Assembly (NCBI GenBank): GCA_021324615.1
Contig: JAJPIT010000109.1
Span: 1-46,423, forward strand
DNA from: Terriglobia bacterium
Lineage (GTDB): Bacteria; Acidobacteriota; Terriglobia; Bryobacterales; Bryobacteraceae
Length of the DNA stretch: 46,423 bases
Direction of reading: 5' to 3'
Numbering within the stretch: position 1 is the stretch's first letter; each line of letters starts with the position of its first letter. Shown in pieces: positions 16,247 through 24,907 of the stretch. A program made the position numbers and the translations under genes. Below the pieces are notes generated by a model that worked only from the letters and a program-made list of their open reading frames with translations, was not told the origin of the DNA and ran no database searches.

Positions 16247-19200
16247 ATGGCGGAAAATCCTGCGCCGACGGTGAACAGTTGGCTTGAAGAAGAGTTGTAC
16301 CAGCAGTATCGCCGCGATTCGCGCGGCATGGAGGCGGGCTGGCGGGAGGTATTCGAGGCGAATGGCGCCAACGGCTCGGCGCCCGCGGCGGCTCCGCTGC
16401 GGCAGACGGCGGCGCCGCCTCCGCCGCCGCCGGCTCCGGGCGAGCAGTTGGTTCCGCTGCGCGGGCCCGCGCTGCGGATCGCCGAAAACATGACGGCGAG
16501 CCTGGCGATTCCCACCGCGACCAGCCAGCGGGTGATGCCGGTGAAGGTGCTCGAAGAGAACCGGCGGGCGATCAATCAGTACCGCAAAATTTCCTACACC
16601 CACCTGATCGCGTGGGCGATCGTGGCCGCGCTCAAAAAAATTCCCGCGCTGAATCAGGCTTTTTCGGAAAATGGCGGCGAGGCGTTCCGCGTGCTGCGCG
16701 AGCATGTGAATCTGGGCGTGGCGGTGGACGTGGCCGGCAAAGACGGCGCGCGATCGCTCAAGGTGCCCAACATCAAGGGCGCCGACACGATGAATTTCGC
16801 CGAATTCGCGGCGGCCTACGATGATCTGATCGTGCGGGCGCGCGAAAACAGGCTGGCGGTTGCGGATTTTGAAGGCACCACGATTTCGCTGACCAATCCG
16901 GGAACGGTGGGGACCATGGGATCGAACCCGCGGCTGGTGCCGGGCCAGGGCGCGATCATCGCCACCGGCGCCATCGATTATCCGCCGGAGTACCGCGGCA
17001 TGCCGGAGGACATGCGGGTTTCGCTGGGCATCGGCAAGGTGATGACGGTCACCTGCACCTACGATCACCGGGTGATTCAGGGGGCCGAATCGGGAGCTTT
17101 TCTCGGCAAGCTGCAGGCGCTGCTTGAAGGCGACGAGGATTTCTACGGCGGCATTTTTCGGGATCTGGGCATCCCGCAGAAGCCGGTGCGCTGGGAACCC
17201 GACCAGGCGTCGGCGCCGGTGATCAACGCCGATCCGGTGAAGCAGGCGGCGGTGGCGCGCTTCATTCAAGCCTGGCGGGAGCGCGGGCATCTGGAAGCGG
17301 ATCTGGATCCGCTGGGTTCCAAGCGGCCGCCGCATCCCGATCTGGAGCCGTCGGCGCACGGCCTGACGATCTGGGATCTGGACCGCACCTTCCATGCCGG
17401 AAACTTCGGGGTGATGACGCTGCGGGCGCTGCACGAGCGGCTGCGCGCGACCTATGCCGGCAAACTCGGCGTGCAGTACATGCACATCGACAATCCGGAG
17501 GAGCGGCGCTGGCTGGAGCAGCGGATGGAGCCGACGGCGAATCAGTGGCCGCTCGATGCGGCGACGCGCCGCCGGATTCTGAAAGACATCGTGGAGGCCG
17601 AAGGATTCGAGCTGTTTCTGGACCACCGCTTCAAGGGGCACAAGCGTTTTTCGCTGGAAGGCGGCGAGGCGATGATCGCCATGATCAGCGAGCTGCTGGA
17701 GCGGCTGGCGGCCGGCGGCGGGCAGGAGTGCGTGATCGGCATGTCGCACCGCGGCCGGCTGAGCACGCTGGTGAACATCGTCGGCAAGAGCATGGTGCAG
17801 CTTTTTTCCGAGTTTGAGGGCGAATCGGACGAATCGATCGAAGGGCAGGGCGACGTCAAATATCATCTGGGCGCGACCGGCGTGCGCAAGACCTCGACGG
17901 GCAAGAGCGTGACGGTCACGGTGGCGTTTAATCCGAGCCATCTGGAGGCGGTGAATCCGGTGGCGGAAGGGCTGACGCGGCCCAAGCAGGACCGCATCGG
18001 CGACGAGCAGCGGGAGCGGGTGATACCGCTGCTGATTCACGGCGACGCGGCGATGGCCGGCCAGGGGATCGTGGCCGAGACGATGAATCTTTCGCAGGTG
18101 CCGGGCTACGACACCGGGGGCACGGTGCACATTGTGGTGAACAATCAGATCGGCTTCACCACCAATCCCGAGCAGGGGCGCTCGTCCACCTATTGCAGCG
18201 ATGTGGCGCTGGCCTTTCAGGTTCCGGTGTTTCACGTCAATGCCGACGATCCGGAGATGTGCGTGCGGGCGATGCAGCTCAGCTTCGATTACCGTCAGAA
18301 GTTTCATAAGGACGTGGTGATCGACATGGTCTGCTATCGCCGCTACGGCCACAACGAAGCCGACGATCCCAGCTACACGCAGCCGATTCTGTACCGGAAG
18401 ATCCGCGCGCAGAAGCCGGTGACGGAACAGTACGCCGAACGGCTGGCGTCGGAAGGCCTGATCACGCTCGAGGAAGCGCGGAGTTTCCGCGAGGCGCAGC
18501 GCGCGCATCTGTATGAGATTTACGACCGGGCGCAGAAGCAGAAGGAGACCTACGAGCTTCAGGAACTGAGCGCGGTTCCGGCGGAGGCGATCCCGATGGA
18601 TCATCCGCCGGGAGCGGTGAAGCGCGAGACGCTGGAGCGGATTGTGGAAGGCGTGACGACGTTTCCGCCGGACTTTCATATTCATCCGAAGCTGAGCGGC
18701 TTTCTCAAGAAGCGCCGCGAGAGCCTGAAGTCGGCGGAGGCGCAGATCGATTGGGCGCTGGCCGAAGTGCTGGCGTTCGGCAGCCTGGTGCTGGAAGGAA
18801 CGCCGGTGCGGCTGAGCGGGGAGGACAGCGGGCGGGGGACCTTCAGCCAGCGGCACGTGGAGTATCACGATTACGAAAACGACCGGGTGTGGGTGCCGCT
18901 CCAGCACTTGGCGCCGGATCAGGCGCGGTTTGAGGTTTACAACAGCCCGCTTTCGGAGTTCGCGGTGATGGGCTTTGAATTCGGCTACAGCGTCGCCGAT
19001 CCGGTGACGCTGGTGCTGTGGGAAGCGCAGTTTGGCGATTTCGCCAATGGCGCGCAGGTGATCATTGATCAGTTCCTGGCGGCGGCGGAGTCCAAGTGGG
19101 GCCAGCCGAGCGGGCTGGTTCTGCTGCTGCCGCACGGCCAGGAGGGCCAGGGTCCGGAGCACTCCTCGGCGCGCCTGGAGCGGTTTCTGCAACTTTGCGC

Positions 19201-19852
19201 CGACAACAACATGCGCGTGGCCAATTGCACCACGCCGGCGCAGTATTTCCATTTGCTGCGCCGCCAGATGCTGGGCGGGCCGGACCGCCGCGGGCTGCGG
19301 AAGCCGCTGATTATCGCGACGCCGAAGAGCCTGCTGCGCCACCCCAAGGTGGTTTCCCGGCTCAGCGAGTTCACCGACGGCGTGTTCCAGCCGCTCTTGG
19401 ACGACGCCTCGATCGCCGACGCGGCGGCGGTGCGGAAGATCCTGGTCTGCAACGGGAAGATTTACTACGAGCTGGAAGCGGCGCGGGATGAGCGCAAGCT
19501 GACCGACACGGCGATCATCCGCATCGAGCAGCTTTATCCGTTTCCGCAGGCGGAGTTCGCGCAGGTTCTGGCGAAGTATCCGGCGGCGGGCGAGGTGGTG
19601 TGGGTGCAGGAGGAGCCGCGCAACATGGGCGCGTGGGCGTTTGTGCGCGGATGGATTCAGCCGATGATCCAGTCGCAGCACCGGCAGTTGGGATACGCGG
19701 GACGGCCGGAGAGCGCGAGTCCGGCTCCGGGATCGCTGAAGCGCCACAATCAGGAGCAGGCCGAGCTGATCGATCAGGCGTTCCGCCCGCCGACGATGGA
19801 GCGGACGTCGTGGAAGAGGCTGGTGAGGCGGCAGAGTTCGGCCAAGCCCTGA
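16247..19852 (+). CDS. kgd: Fused 2-oxoglutarate dehydrogenase E1 / dihydrolipoamide succinyltransferase-like protein
   Basis: Citric-acid-cycle enzyme of 1201 residues, the multifunctional Kgd/OdhA type best known from actinobacteria. Residues 1-40 are the E1 N-terminal segment (SWLEEELYQQYRRD), 41-70 an Ala/Pro linker with six consecutive prolines. About 75-310 is an E2-type acyltransferase core (LRIAENMTASLAIPTATSQR to YDHRVIQGAESGAFLG; DHR near residue 274). About 340-1201 is thiamine-dependent E1, with GMSHRGRLSTL, the TPP/Mg loop GDAAMAGQG at 599-607, NNQIGFTTNP, a YGHNEADDPS block and ending in QEEPRNMGAW. No lipoyl domain is present, so it must use the lipoyl domain of a separate E2 protein, as in actinobacteria. 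TAAAAT nine bases ahead of the ATG could be a -10 box producing a near-leaderless transcript. A 1171-codon antisense ORF across it is a GC artefact. Confidence 0.95.
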   Translation: MAENPAPTVNSWLEEELYQQYRRDSRGMEAGWREVFEANGANGSAPAAAPLRQTAAPPPPPPAPGEQLVPLRGPALRIAENMTASLAIPTATSQRVMPVKVLEENRRAINQYRKISYTHLIAWAIVAALKKIPALNQAFSENGGEAFRVLREHVNLGVAVDVAGKDGARSLKVPNIKGADTMNFAEFAAAYDDLIVRARENRLAVADFEGTTISLTNPGTVGTMGSNPRLVPGQGAIIATGAIDYPPEYRGMPEDMRVSLGIGKVMTVTCTYDHRVIQGAESGAFLGKLQALLEGDEDFYGGIFRDLGIPQKPVRWEPDQASAPVINADPVKQAAVARFIQAWRERGHLEADLDPLGSKRPPHPDLEPSAHGLTIWDLDRTFHAGNFGVMTLRALHERLRATYAGKLGVQYMHIDNPEERRWLEQRMEPTANQWPLDAATRRRILKDIVEAEGFELFLDHRFKGHKRFSLEGGEAMIAMISELLERLAAGGGQECVIGMSHRGRLSTLVNIVGKSMVQLFSEFEGESDESIEGQGDVKYHLGATGVRKTSTGKSVTVTVAFNPSHLEAVNPVAEGLTRPKQDRIGDEQRERVIPLLIHGDAAMAGQGIVAETMNLSQVPGYDTGGTVHIVVNNQIGFTTNPEQGRSSTYCSDVALAFQVPVFHVNADDPEMCVRAMQLSFDYRQKFHKDVVIDMVCYRRYGHNEADDPSYTQPILYRKIRAQKPVTEQYAERLASEGLITLEEARSFREAQRAHLYEIYDRAQKQKETYELQELSAVPAEAIPMDHPPGAVKRETLERIVEGVTTFPPDFHIHPKLSGFLKKRRESLKSAEAQIDWALAEVLAFGSLVLEGTPVRLSGEDSGRGTFSQRHVEYHDYENDRVWVPLQHLAPDQARFEVYNSPLSEFAVMGFEFGYSVADPVTLVLWEAQFGDFANGAQVIIDQFLAAAESKWGQPSGLVLLLPHGQEGQGPEHSSARLERFLQLCADNNMRVANCTTPAQYFHLLRRQMLGGPDRRGLRKPLIIATPKSLLRHPKVVSRLSEFTDGVFQPLLDDASIADAAAVRKILVCNGKIYYELEAARDERKLTDTAIIRIEQLYPFPQAEFAQVLAKYPAAGEVVWVQEEPRNMGAWAFVRGWIQPMIQSQHRQLGYAGRPESASPAPGSLKRHNQEQAELIDQAFRPPTMERTSWKRLVRRQSSAKP

Positions 19853-19901
19853 AGTTTGGCCGGCGGGACGCTCGCCCCAAGATGGCCCGGATCCGGGAAA
19901 G

Positions 19902-20543
19902 CTAGGGGGCGATGCCGTGTTCGAGCGCGTAGCGGGTCAGTTCGGCGGTGGTGTGGAGATTGAGTTTTTCCATGATGCTGGTTTTATGGAAGTGCGCCGT
20001 CTTTACGGAGATGTTGAGGCGGCTGGCGATCTCCTTGGCGGACAATCCCTGGGCGACGAAGCGGAGGATTTCGCGCTGGCGGGCGGTGAGCGCGGGAGCG
20101 CGCGGCTGCAACAGAATCGATAGAACGTCCTTGGTGAGCAACGGGCTGACGTAGGCGTTGCCGTGGAGCACCTGGCGGATGGCTTCCGCCAGTTCGGCGC
20201 CGGCCGAGCGCTTCAGCACATAGCCGGAGGCGCCGGCGCGAAAGGCCTCCCGGACGAATTCGGGATTGGAGTGCATGGTGACGCAGATGATCTTGCAGTC
20301 CGGCGCGGCCTCCAGAACTTTGCGAGCCGCCTCGACGCCGGTGAGTTCGGGCATGGAGACGTCGATGAGGGCGAGATCGGGCTGGTGTTCCCGCGCCGCG
20401 CGGATCAGAGCGGCGCCGTTGTCGACCATCTCGACGACGTCGAAATCGGGTTCGAGCAGGCGGGCCAAGCCCTCGGCGACGAGGGTGTGGTCGTCGGCGA
20501 TGAGAACCTTCAGCCGCCGGTGCGGCGGAGGCGCGGTGGTCAT
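19902..20543 (-). CDS. NarL/FixJ-family two-component response regulator
   Basis: Cytoplasmic DNA-binding response regulator of 213 residues. The receiver domain (11-130) carries the acidic pair Asp17-Asp18, phospho-acceptor Asp61 in LALIDVSMPE and Lys110 in GYVLKRS. The LuxR-type helix-turn-helix (about 145-205) reads LTARQREILRFVAQGLSAKEIASRLNISVKTAHFHKTSIMEKL. Start is the ATG at 20541-20543: the open frame continues 141 codons upstream, but that extension overlaps the kinase gene and is Arg-rich. It lies 29 bp downstream of the histidine kinase gene, which is its obvious partner. Target genes cannot be inferred. It converges with the 2-oxoglutarate dehydrogenase gene. Confidence 0.93.
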   Translation of the reverse strand: MTTAPPPHRRLKVLIADDHTLVAEGLARLLEPDFDVVEMVDNGAALIRAAREHQPDLALIDVSMPELTGVEAARKVLEAAPDCKIICVTMHSNPEFVREAFRAGASGYVLKRSAGAELAEAIRQVLHGNAYVSPLLTKDVLSILLQPRAPALTARQREILRFVAQGLSAKEIASRLNISVKTAHFHKTSIMEKLNLHTTAELTRYALEHGIAP

Positions 20544-20572
20544 GGGTGGTTTCCCGGCGCTGGAGTCATTTT

Positions 20573-21313
20573 TCAACCCGCCCGGGCCAGAAGCGGCTGA
20601 TCCTGCGGCTGGGCCAGCGGCACCCAGGCCTGAATCCGCGTGCCGCGGCCGGGTGCGGAGCGGATCACGCAGACGCCGCCGGCCAGGCGGACACGTTCGG
20701 CGACCGAGGTGAGCCCCAAGCCTTTGGCGCAGCCTTCGCGGAGGACGAAGCCGCGGCCGCAGTCCTTGACCACGACTTGAATCCGCCCGCCGGATCCGCG
20801 CAGGGCGACCAGAGCCCGGCGCGCGCCGGCGTGTTTGGCGACGTTGCGCAGGCCTTCCTGCACCACGCGATAGATGCACAAGGCGGCGCCGGGAGGAACT
20901 TTGGCGCCGATCCCGCAGTGGGTGAAGCGCGCTTTGACGCCGCTCCAGGCGCTGTACTCCTCGCAATAGGACCGGAGGGCGGCGACCAGGCCCAGATGCT
21001 CGAGAACGGCGGGATGCAAGCGATGGCAGATGCGATGGAGGTCGCCGGCGATCTGGCCGACCTGGGCGCGGAGCCGCGCCAGGCAGGCGGCGGCTTCGGG
21101 GTTGGATTGCAGGCGCCGCGCCATTTCCTCAATCTGAATTTCCAGCAGGGCCAGACGCTGGCCGAGGTCGTCGTGGAGCTCGCGCGAAACGCGCCGCCGC
21201 TCATCTTCCTCGGTGGCCAGCAGGCGGGCTGAAGGAAGCGGAGCTTCCCAGGACTGTCCGGCGGCAAGCGGAGGCGATGACGGCGTTTCTAAGTCAATAT
21301 TTGCGGGTCTCAT
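20573..21313 (-). CDS. Soluble NarX/DesK-type sensor histidine kinase
   Basis: Histidine kinase of 246 residues with a HisKA_3 dimerisation domain and a HATPase_c domain. The phospho-acceptor is His47 in EDERRRVSRELHDDLGQRL. The ATPase part has the N-box region IYRVVQEGLRNVAKHA, a G1-type DCGRGF segment and GLGLTSVAERVRLAGG. There is no membrane segment or recognisable sensory domain in the 30 residues ahead of the H-box, so it either senses a cytoplasmic signal through its N-terminus or depends on another protein for input. It is immediately upstream of its NarL-type regulator. The 281-bp region ahead of it (21314-21594) contains no gene; it holds an 8-bp inverted repeat (21444-21451 with 21494-21501). 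Confidence 0.9.
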   Translation of the reverse strand: MRPANIDLETPSSPPLAAGQSWEAPLPSARLLATEEDERRRVSRELHDDLGQRLALLEIQIEEMARRLQSNPEAAACLARLRAQVGQIAGDLHRICHRLHPAVLEHLGLVAALRSYCEEYSAWSGVKARFTHCGIGAKVPPGAALCIYRVVQEGLRNVAKHAGARRALVALRGSGGRIQVVVKDCGRGFVLREGCAKGLGLTSVAERVRLAGGVCVIRSAPGRGTRIQAWVPLAQPQDQPLLARAG

Positions 21314-21594
21314 GTTTTGGCCGCAGGGCGGTCATGAAAAGGAGTTGCAGTTAGCACGCCGCCCGCCAGAGCGCGGTCAGAGTAAATCGAACAAGACAAG
21401 GCAGCGGGGCGCGGGCGGTTACATTGCCGTTGCACCCGCCGTTCCATTAGAGGGAACCGAGCTTCCTTCGCCAGGTCCTCTATTGAGTTGAATTCTAATG
21501 GGATGAACCGGGCGGCGAGGCGCGGTGGTCCGGGAAGCTCGCGGAAACGTTACGGGAAGATCGTCCGGGCCCGGCGGCTGCCGGAGTTGAGGCG

Positions 21595-22659
21595 CTAATC
21601 GCCGGCGGCGAGCATGGCGGCCGGTTGCGGCCAGGAGCCATCCGCTGCGCCGGGGTGAATTTCGCGCCGGCGCCGGCGCGCCCGCGCCAGGGCGACGATC
21701 CAGCGGGCCAGTTGCAGCGGATCGTGCCGGGCTTCGGGCTCTCCCGCAGCGAGCAGATCGAGAGCGATGGGGGTTACGCCGAGCTTCTTGAGCTGCGCGG
21801 GGCAATGGCGGACGGGGGACGCACCGCGGGCCTTATAGACCTCAGCGAGGTCGGGCGGGAGCGGCCGCGAATTGAGGAGGCAGACGTCAATCGCCGATGG
21901 CCCGAGGTAGTTTTGCAAGGAAGCGACGTGATCGGCGGCGGAGTGATCATCGGTCTCACCGGGCTGCGTCATGAGATTGCAGACTGAGATCTTGAGGGCG
22001 GAAGAGCGGCGGACCGCCTCGGCGATCCCGTCCGGAAGCAAGCAGGGCACGATGCTGGTGTAGAGGCTGCCGGGGCCGAACACCAGCGCGTCGGCGTGAA
22101 GAATCGCGTCGATGACGCCCGGTGCGGGCAGAACCTTTCCGCCGGCCTGGCCGGCCGGATCGAGCCACAGACGGCGAATCGGCTTGCGCCGGCTGGAGAT
22201 GCTGGTTTCGCCGCGCGCGGAATCGCCGTCGGAGAATTCGGCGCACAACACGACGCTCATTTCGGTGGCGGGCAGCAGGCGGCCGCGCAGATCCAGAAAT
22301 TCGGAGGCCCGTTGAATGGCATGGCGAATATTTCCGGCGCGCGCGCTGAGCGCGGCGACGATCAGGTTACCGATGGTATGGCCCTCCAGACCGAATCCGC
22401 CGCGGAGACGATATTGGAAAATTTCCCGCAAACTGGGATTTCCGGCGGCGAGGGCGACCATACAGTTGCGCAGATCGCCGACGGCGGGAATGCCGAGGGC
22501 CTGGCGCAGGGCGCCGCTGGATCCTCCGTCATCGGAGACGCAGACGATGCCGGTGGGAATCACGGGATCCTCGGCATCGGGAATGGCCTGGCGCAGCTCT
22601 TTGAGGCCGCGGAGCAGAACCGGAAGTCCGGTGCCGCCGCCGATGCCCACGATATTCAT
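21595..22659 (-). CDS. yvcK: YvcK/CofD-like gluconeogenesis factor family protein
   Basis: Protein of 354 residues of the YvcK (GlmR) family, which in Bacillus and mycobacteria couples UDP-GlcNAc sensing to carbon flux into cell-wall precursors. It starts MNIVGIGGGTGLPVLLRGLK with the glycine-rich nucleotide-sugar loop. Further family blocks are VSDDGGSSGALRQALG, VGDLRNCMVALA, LEGHTIGNLIVAAL, GPGSLYTSIVPCLL and ISVCNLMTQPGETDDHSAADHV. Start is ATG at 22657-22659 with GGGGAG six bases upstream; the open frame extends 58 codons further but is non-family sequence. It lies 95 bp downstream of the NtrC-type regulator gene on the same strand and may share its transcript. Confidence 0.92.
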   Translation of the reverse strand: MNIVGIGGGTGLPVLLRGLKELRQAIPDAEDPVIPTGIVCVSDDGGSSGALRQALGIPAVGDLRNCMVALAAGNPSLREIFQYRLRGGFGLEGHTIGNLIVAALSARAGNIRHAIQRASEFLDLRGRLLPATEMSVVLCAEFSDGDSARGETSISSRRKPIRRLWLDPAGQAGGKVLPAPGVIDAILHADALVFGPGSLYTSIVPCLLPDGIAEAVRRSSALKISVCNLMTQPGETDDHSAADHVASLQNYLGPSAIDVCLLNSRPLPPDLAEVYKARGASPVRHCPAQLKKLGVTPIALDLLAAGEPEARHDPLQLARWIVALARARRRRREIHPGAADGSWPQPAAMLAAGD

Positions 22660-22754
22660 AGAACTCCCCGCGGCGGGGGAAGCACGAATGGGGCCATCGC
22701 GGGGATGTGGAACGTAAACGATTTGCGGGCGAACCGCTGCGCTGAAAGTGGAAG

Positions 22755-24206
22755 TCAGATTCCGCGTTCGCCTGCGGAGGCGACCTGAACTTCTTCTTTC
22801 TCCTCGGCATCGGGCCGGGTGCCGAGCTGCCATCGGCGCAGTTTGTTGAGCAGGGACTTGTAGCAGATGTTCAACTGGCGCGCGGCCTGCTTGCGGTTCC
22901 AGTTGACTTCCTCAAGCGTTTTCAGGATCACTTCCTTTTCGGCGCGCTCGGCGGCTTCGGCGGAAAGCTCCTTCAGCGAGAGCTTGTCCGGGGAGGCTGG
23001 CGGAGTCTCGCGCTGCGGCGCCGGCTTCTGCAACTCGGCGAGCGCCTGCGCAAGATCGGGCAGGATCAGGAATCGCTTTACGGAATTTTCGAGCTGGCGC
23101 ACGTTACCGGGCCAGGGATAGCGCAGGAAGGCCTGCTCCAGCTCGCGCGGAAGCTCCTGGATGCTGCTGTTGTACTTGACGCGATAACGCTCGACGAAGC
23201 GCCGGCACAGGGGAAGGATATCCTCGGGCCGCTCGCGCAGCGGCGGCACTTCGATGGTGATGACGTTCAGGCGGAAATAGAGGTCTTCGCGGAAGGCGCC
23301 GGCGGCCACCAGCTCCTGGAGACGCTTGTTGGTGGCGGCGAGGATCCGCGCCTCGCTGCGCAGGGGCCGGGTACCGCCCAGGCGCGCGTATTCGCCGTCC
23401 TGGAGGATGTGCAGAAGCTTGGCCTGAAGCAGCGGGCTCATTTCTCCGATTTCATCCATGAGCAAGGTGCCCTGTCCGGCGAGCTCGAACTTGCCTGGCT
23501 TTTCGCGCATGGCGCCGGTAAACGCGCCGCGTTCATGGCCGAACAGTTCGGATTCGAGCAGGTCGGCCGGCAGCGCCGCGCAGTTCACCTTGACGAACGG
23601 CTCCGTGCGTCCGGACTGCGCGTGAATGTAGCGGGCCAGCACTTCCTTGCCGACTCCGGATTCGCCGAGCAACAGCACGGGCACGTCGGCTCGGGCGACC
23701 TGATCGCAGATCGCCTTGATCTGCATCATCCGGCGGTTTGAAGACGGAAACACGACTTCCGGGGTTAGCGATGAAAATTCCTGAAGCTCCGCGGTGGCGT
23801 AGTGGGCGATGGTTTTGCTGATTGCCAGATCGAGATCGGCTTCGTTCAGCGGCTTCAGCAGATAATCGACCGCCCCCAGGCGCATCGCTTTGACGACGGT
23901 GGACACCTGATCCACCCCGGAAAGAACGATGGTGGGGATGCGCCTGCCCAGTTTTTCGAGCTGAGCCAGAACTTCCAGGCCGCCGATGTGGGGCATACGA
24001 ATATCCAGCAAAAGCAGCGAAGGACGCTGGCCGGACCCCAGACGCCGGATGGCCTGCTCGCCGGAGTCGAAAGACTGCACCTGGTAACCGCGGCTGGACA
24101 GGAAATCCCATAGATAGTTACGAGTGCTGTCTTCGTCATCCACCACCCAGACGGTATGTTTCTCCGATTCGGACTTATCTGCACGCATCGATCCGAGGTA
24201 ATGCAT
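22755..24206 (-). CDS. NtrC-family sigma-54-dependent response regulator
   Basis: Transcription activator of 483 residues that opens sigma-54 promoters. Receiver domain (15-130) with Asp23-Asp24, phospho-acceptor Asp68 in LLLLDIRMP and Lys118 in YLLKPL. AAA+ domain (about 155-390) with Walker A GESGVGKE (181-188), the sigma-54-contacting loop GAFTGA (227-232), Walker B LLMDE (248-252) and the sensor region YFRLNVITIEVPPLRERPED. Fis-type helix-turn-helix at the C-terminus (VILKTLEEVNWNRKQAARQLNICYKSLLNKL read in parts) followed by an acidic tail. The ATG at 24204-24206 uses AAAAGG located inside the end of the preceding gene, only 5 bp away. This tight coupling pairs it with the kinase-like protein. 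No clear sigma-54 promoter was found in the window. Confidence 0.94.
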   Translation of the reverse strand: MHYLGSMRADKSESEKHTVWVVDDEDSTRNYLWDFLSSRGYQVQSFDSGEQAIRRLGSGQRPSLLLLDIRMPHIGGLEVLAQLEKLGRRIPTIVLSGVDQVSTVVKAMRLGAVDYLLKPLNEADLDLAISKTIAHYATAELQEFSSLTPEVVFPSSNRRMMQIKAICDQVARADVPVLLLGESGVGKEVLARYIHAQSGRTEPFVKVNCAALPADLLESELFGHERGAFTGAMREKPGKFELAGQGTLLMDEIGEMSPLLQAKLLHILQDGEYARLGGTRPLRSEARILAATNKRLQELVAAGAFREDLYFRLNVITIEVPPLRERPEDILPLCRRFVERYRVKYNSSIQELPRELEQAFLRYPWPGNVRQLENSVKRFLILPDLAQALAELQKPAPQRETPPASPDKLSLKELSAEAAERAEKEVILKTLEEVNWNRKQAARQLNICYKSLLNKLRRWQLGTRPDAEEKEEVQVASAGERGI

Positions 24207-24211
24207 TCCAC

Positions 24212-24907
24212 TTACCTTTTACCCGCAGAAACCGCAGCCGTTTCAGGTCCGAGCAGCGGCAAGCGAACCGTAACGTTGAGAAATCCGGGGCGGCGCGAAT
24301 CGACGGACGCCACGCCGCCGTGCAACCGGAAGATCTGAAAGGTTTCGGCGAGCTGTCCGGCGAGGGCGGGCGCCTCCTGGTTCTGTTCGGGTCCGCGGGC
24401 TGCGGTGATTCGCAGAAGAAGCTCGCCGCCTTCGCGGTCCGCCTGGAGATCAATCTGGCCCCCGGACCGTGAAAATTCGACCATAGCGACGAGCAATTTA
24501 TGCACGCAGTCCTTGAGCTTGGCGCGGTCGCCGACGGTGGGGATGGGTCCGGGAGCGATACTCAGGTTGAGCGGTAACGTTGCCTGCTGGCGCCTGCACT
24601 CCGCCACAGCGCCGCCGAGCAGTCCGGCCAGGTCGACGGATTCCAGCTCCAACTTTTCCTGAGCCTTCAGATCGTGCAAGCGATCGATGGTTGAGGAGAT
24701 CTTATCAAGACTGTCAAGGGTCGTTTCGAGATACTTACGCTGTGTAGCGGTTACAGGTCCTCCTTTTTCATCCAGCAGGAGTTTGCTGTAACCGCGGGCC
24801 GCGAATAACGGACCACGTAACTCATGAATAATATGATTCAGCCAATGAATCCGGATACTTCGCAGGGCGTCTTGAGAGTCGACAGACGCCTTTGCCCCTT
24901 CTTCCAC
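24212..24907 (-). CDS. Histidine-kinase-like protein with degenerate ATP-binding region
   Basis: Soluble protein of 231 residues. The start is GTG at 24905-24907, supported by an AGGAGG eight bases upstream; the open frame continues to 25330 but that part has no domain character. Residues 15-90 are a HisKA-like dimerisation domain with His28 in HIIHELRGPLFAARGYSKLLL. The rest resembles a HATPase_c fold by length, but the hallmark residues are missing: the N-box position reads HKLLVAMVEF without the Mg-binding Asn, and no DxGxG or GxGLGL loop is present. I infer a phosphotransfer or scaffold protein (Spo0B/ChpT-like logic) or a kinase that lost activity but is kept for control of the NtrC-type regulator encoded 5 bp downstream. 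No sensory domain is visible. Confidence 0.75.
   Translation of the reverse strand: MEEGAKASVDSQDALRSIRIHWLNHIIHELRGPLFAARGYSKLLLDEKGGPVTATQRKYLETTLDSLDKISSTIDRLHDLKAQEKLELESVDLAGLLGGAVAECRRQQATLPLNLSIAPGPIPTVGDRAKLKDCVHKLLVAMVEFSRSGGQIDLQADREGGELLLRITAARGPEQNQEAPALAGQLAETFQIFRLHGGVASVDSRRPGFLNVTVRLPLLGPETAAVSAGKR

Noticed and set aside
16232-19747. 1171-codon open frame antisense to the 2-oxoglutarate dehydrogenase
   Set aside because: Arg/His/Leu-rich product with no domains, exactly antisense to a conserved enzyme; an effect of GC-rich third positions.
20544-20966. N-terminal extension of the NarL-type regulator
   Set aside because: The open frame upstream of 20543 is Arg-rich and overlaps the kinase gene; the receiver domain starts properly at the internal ATG.
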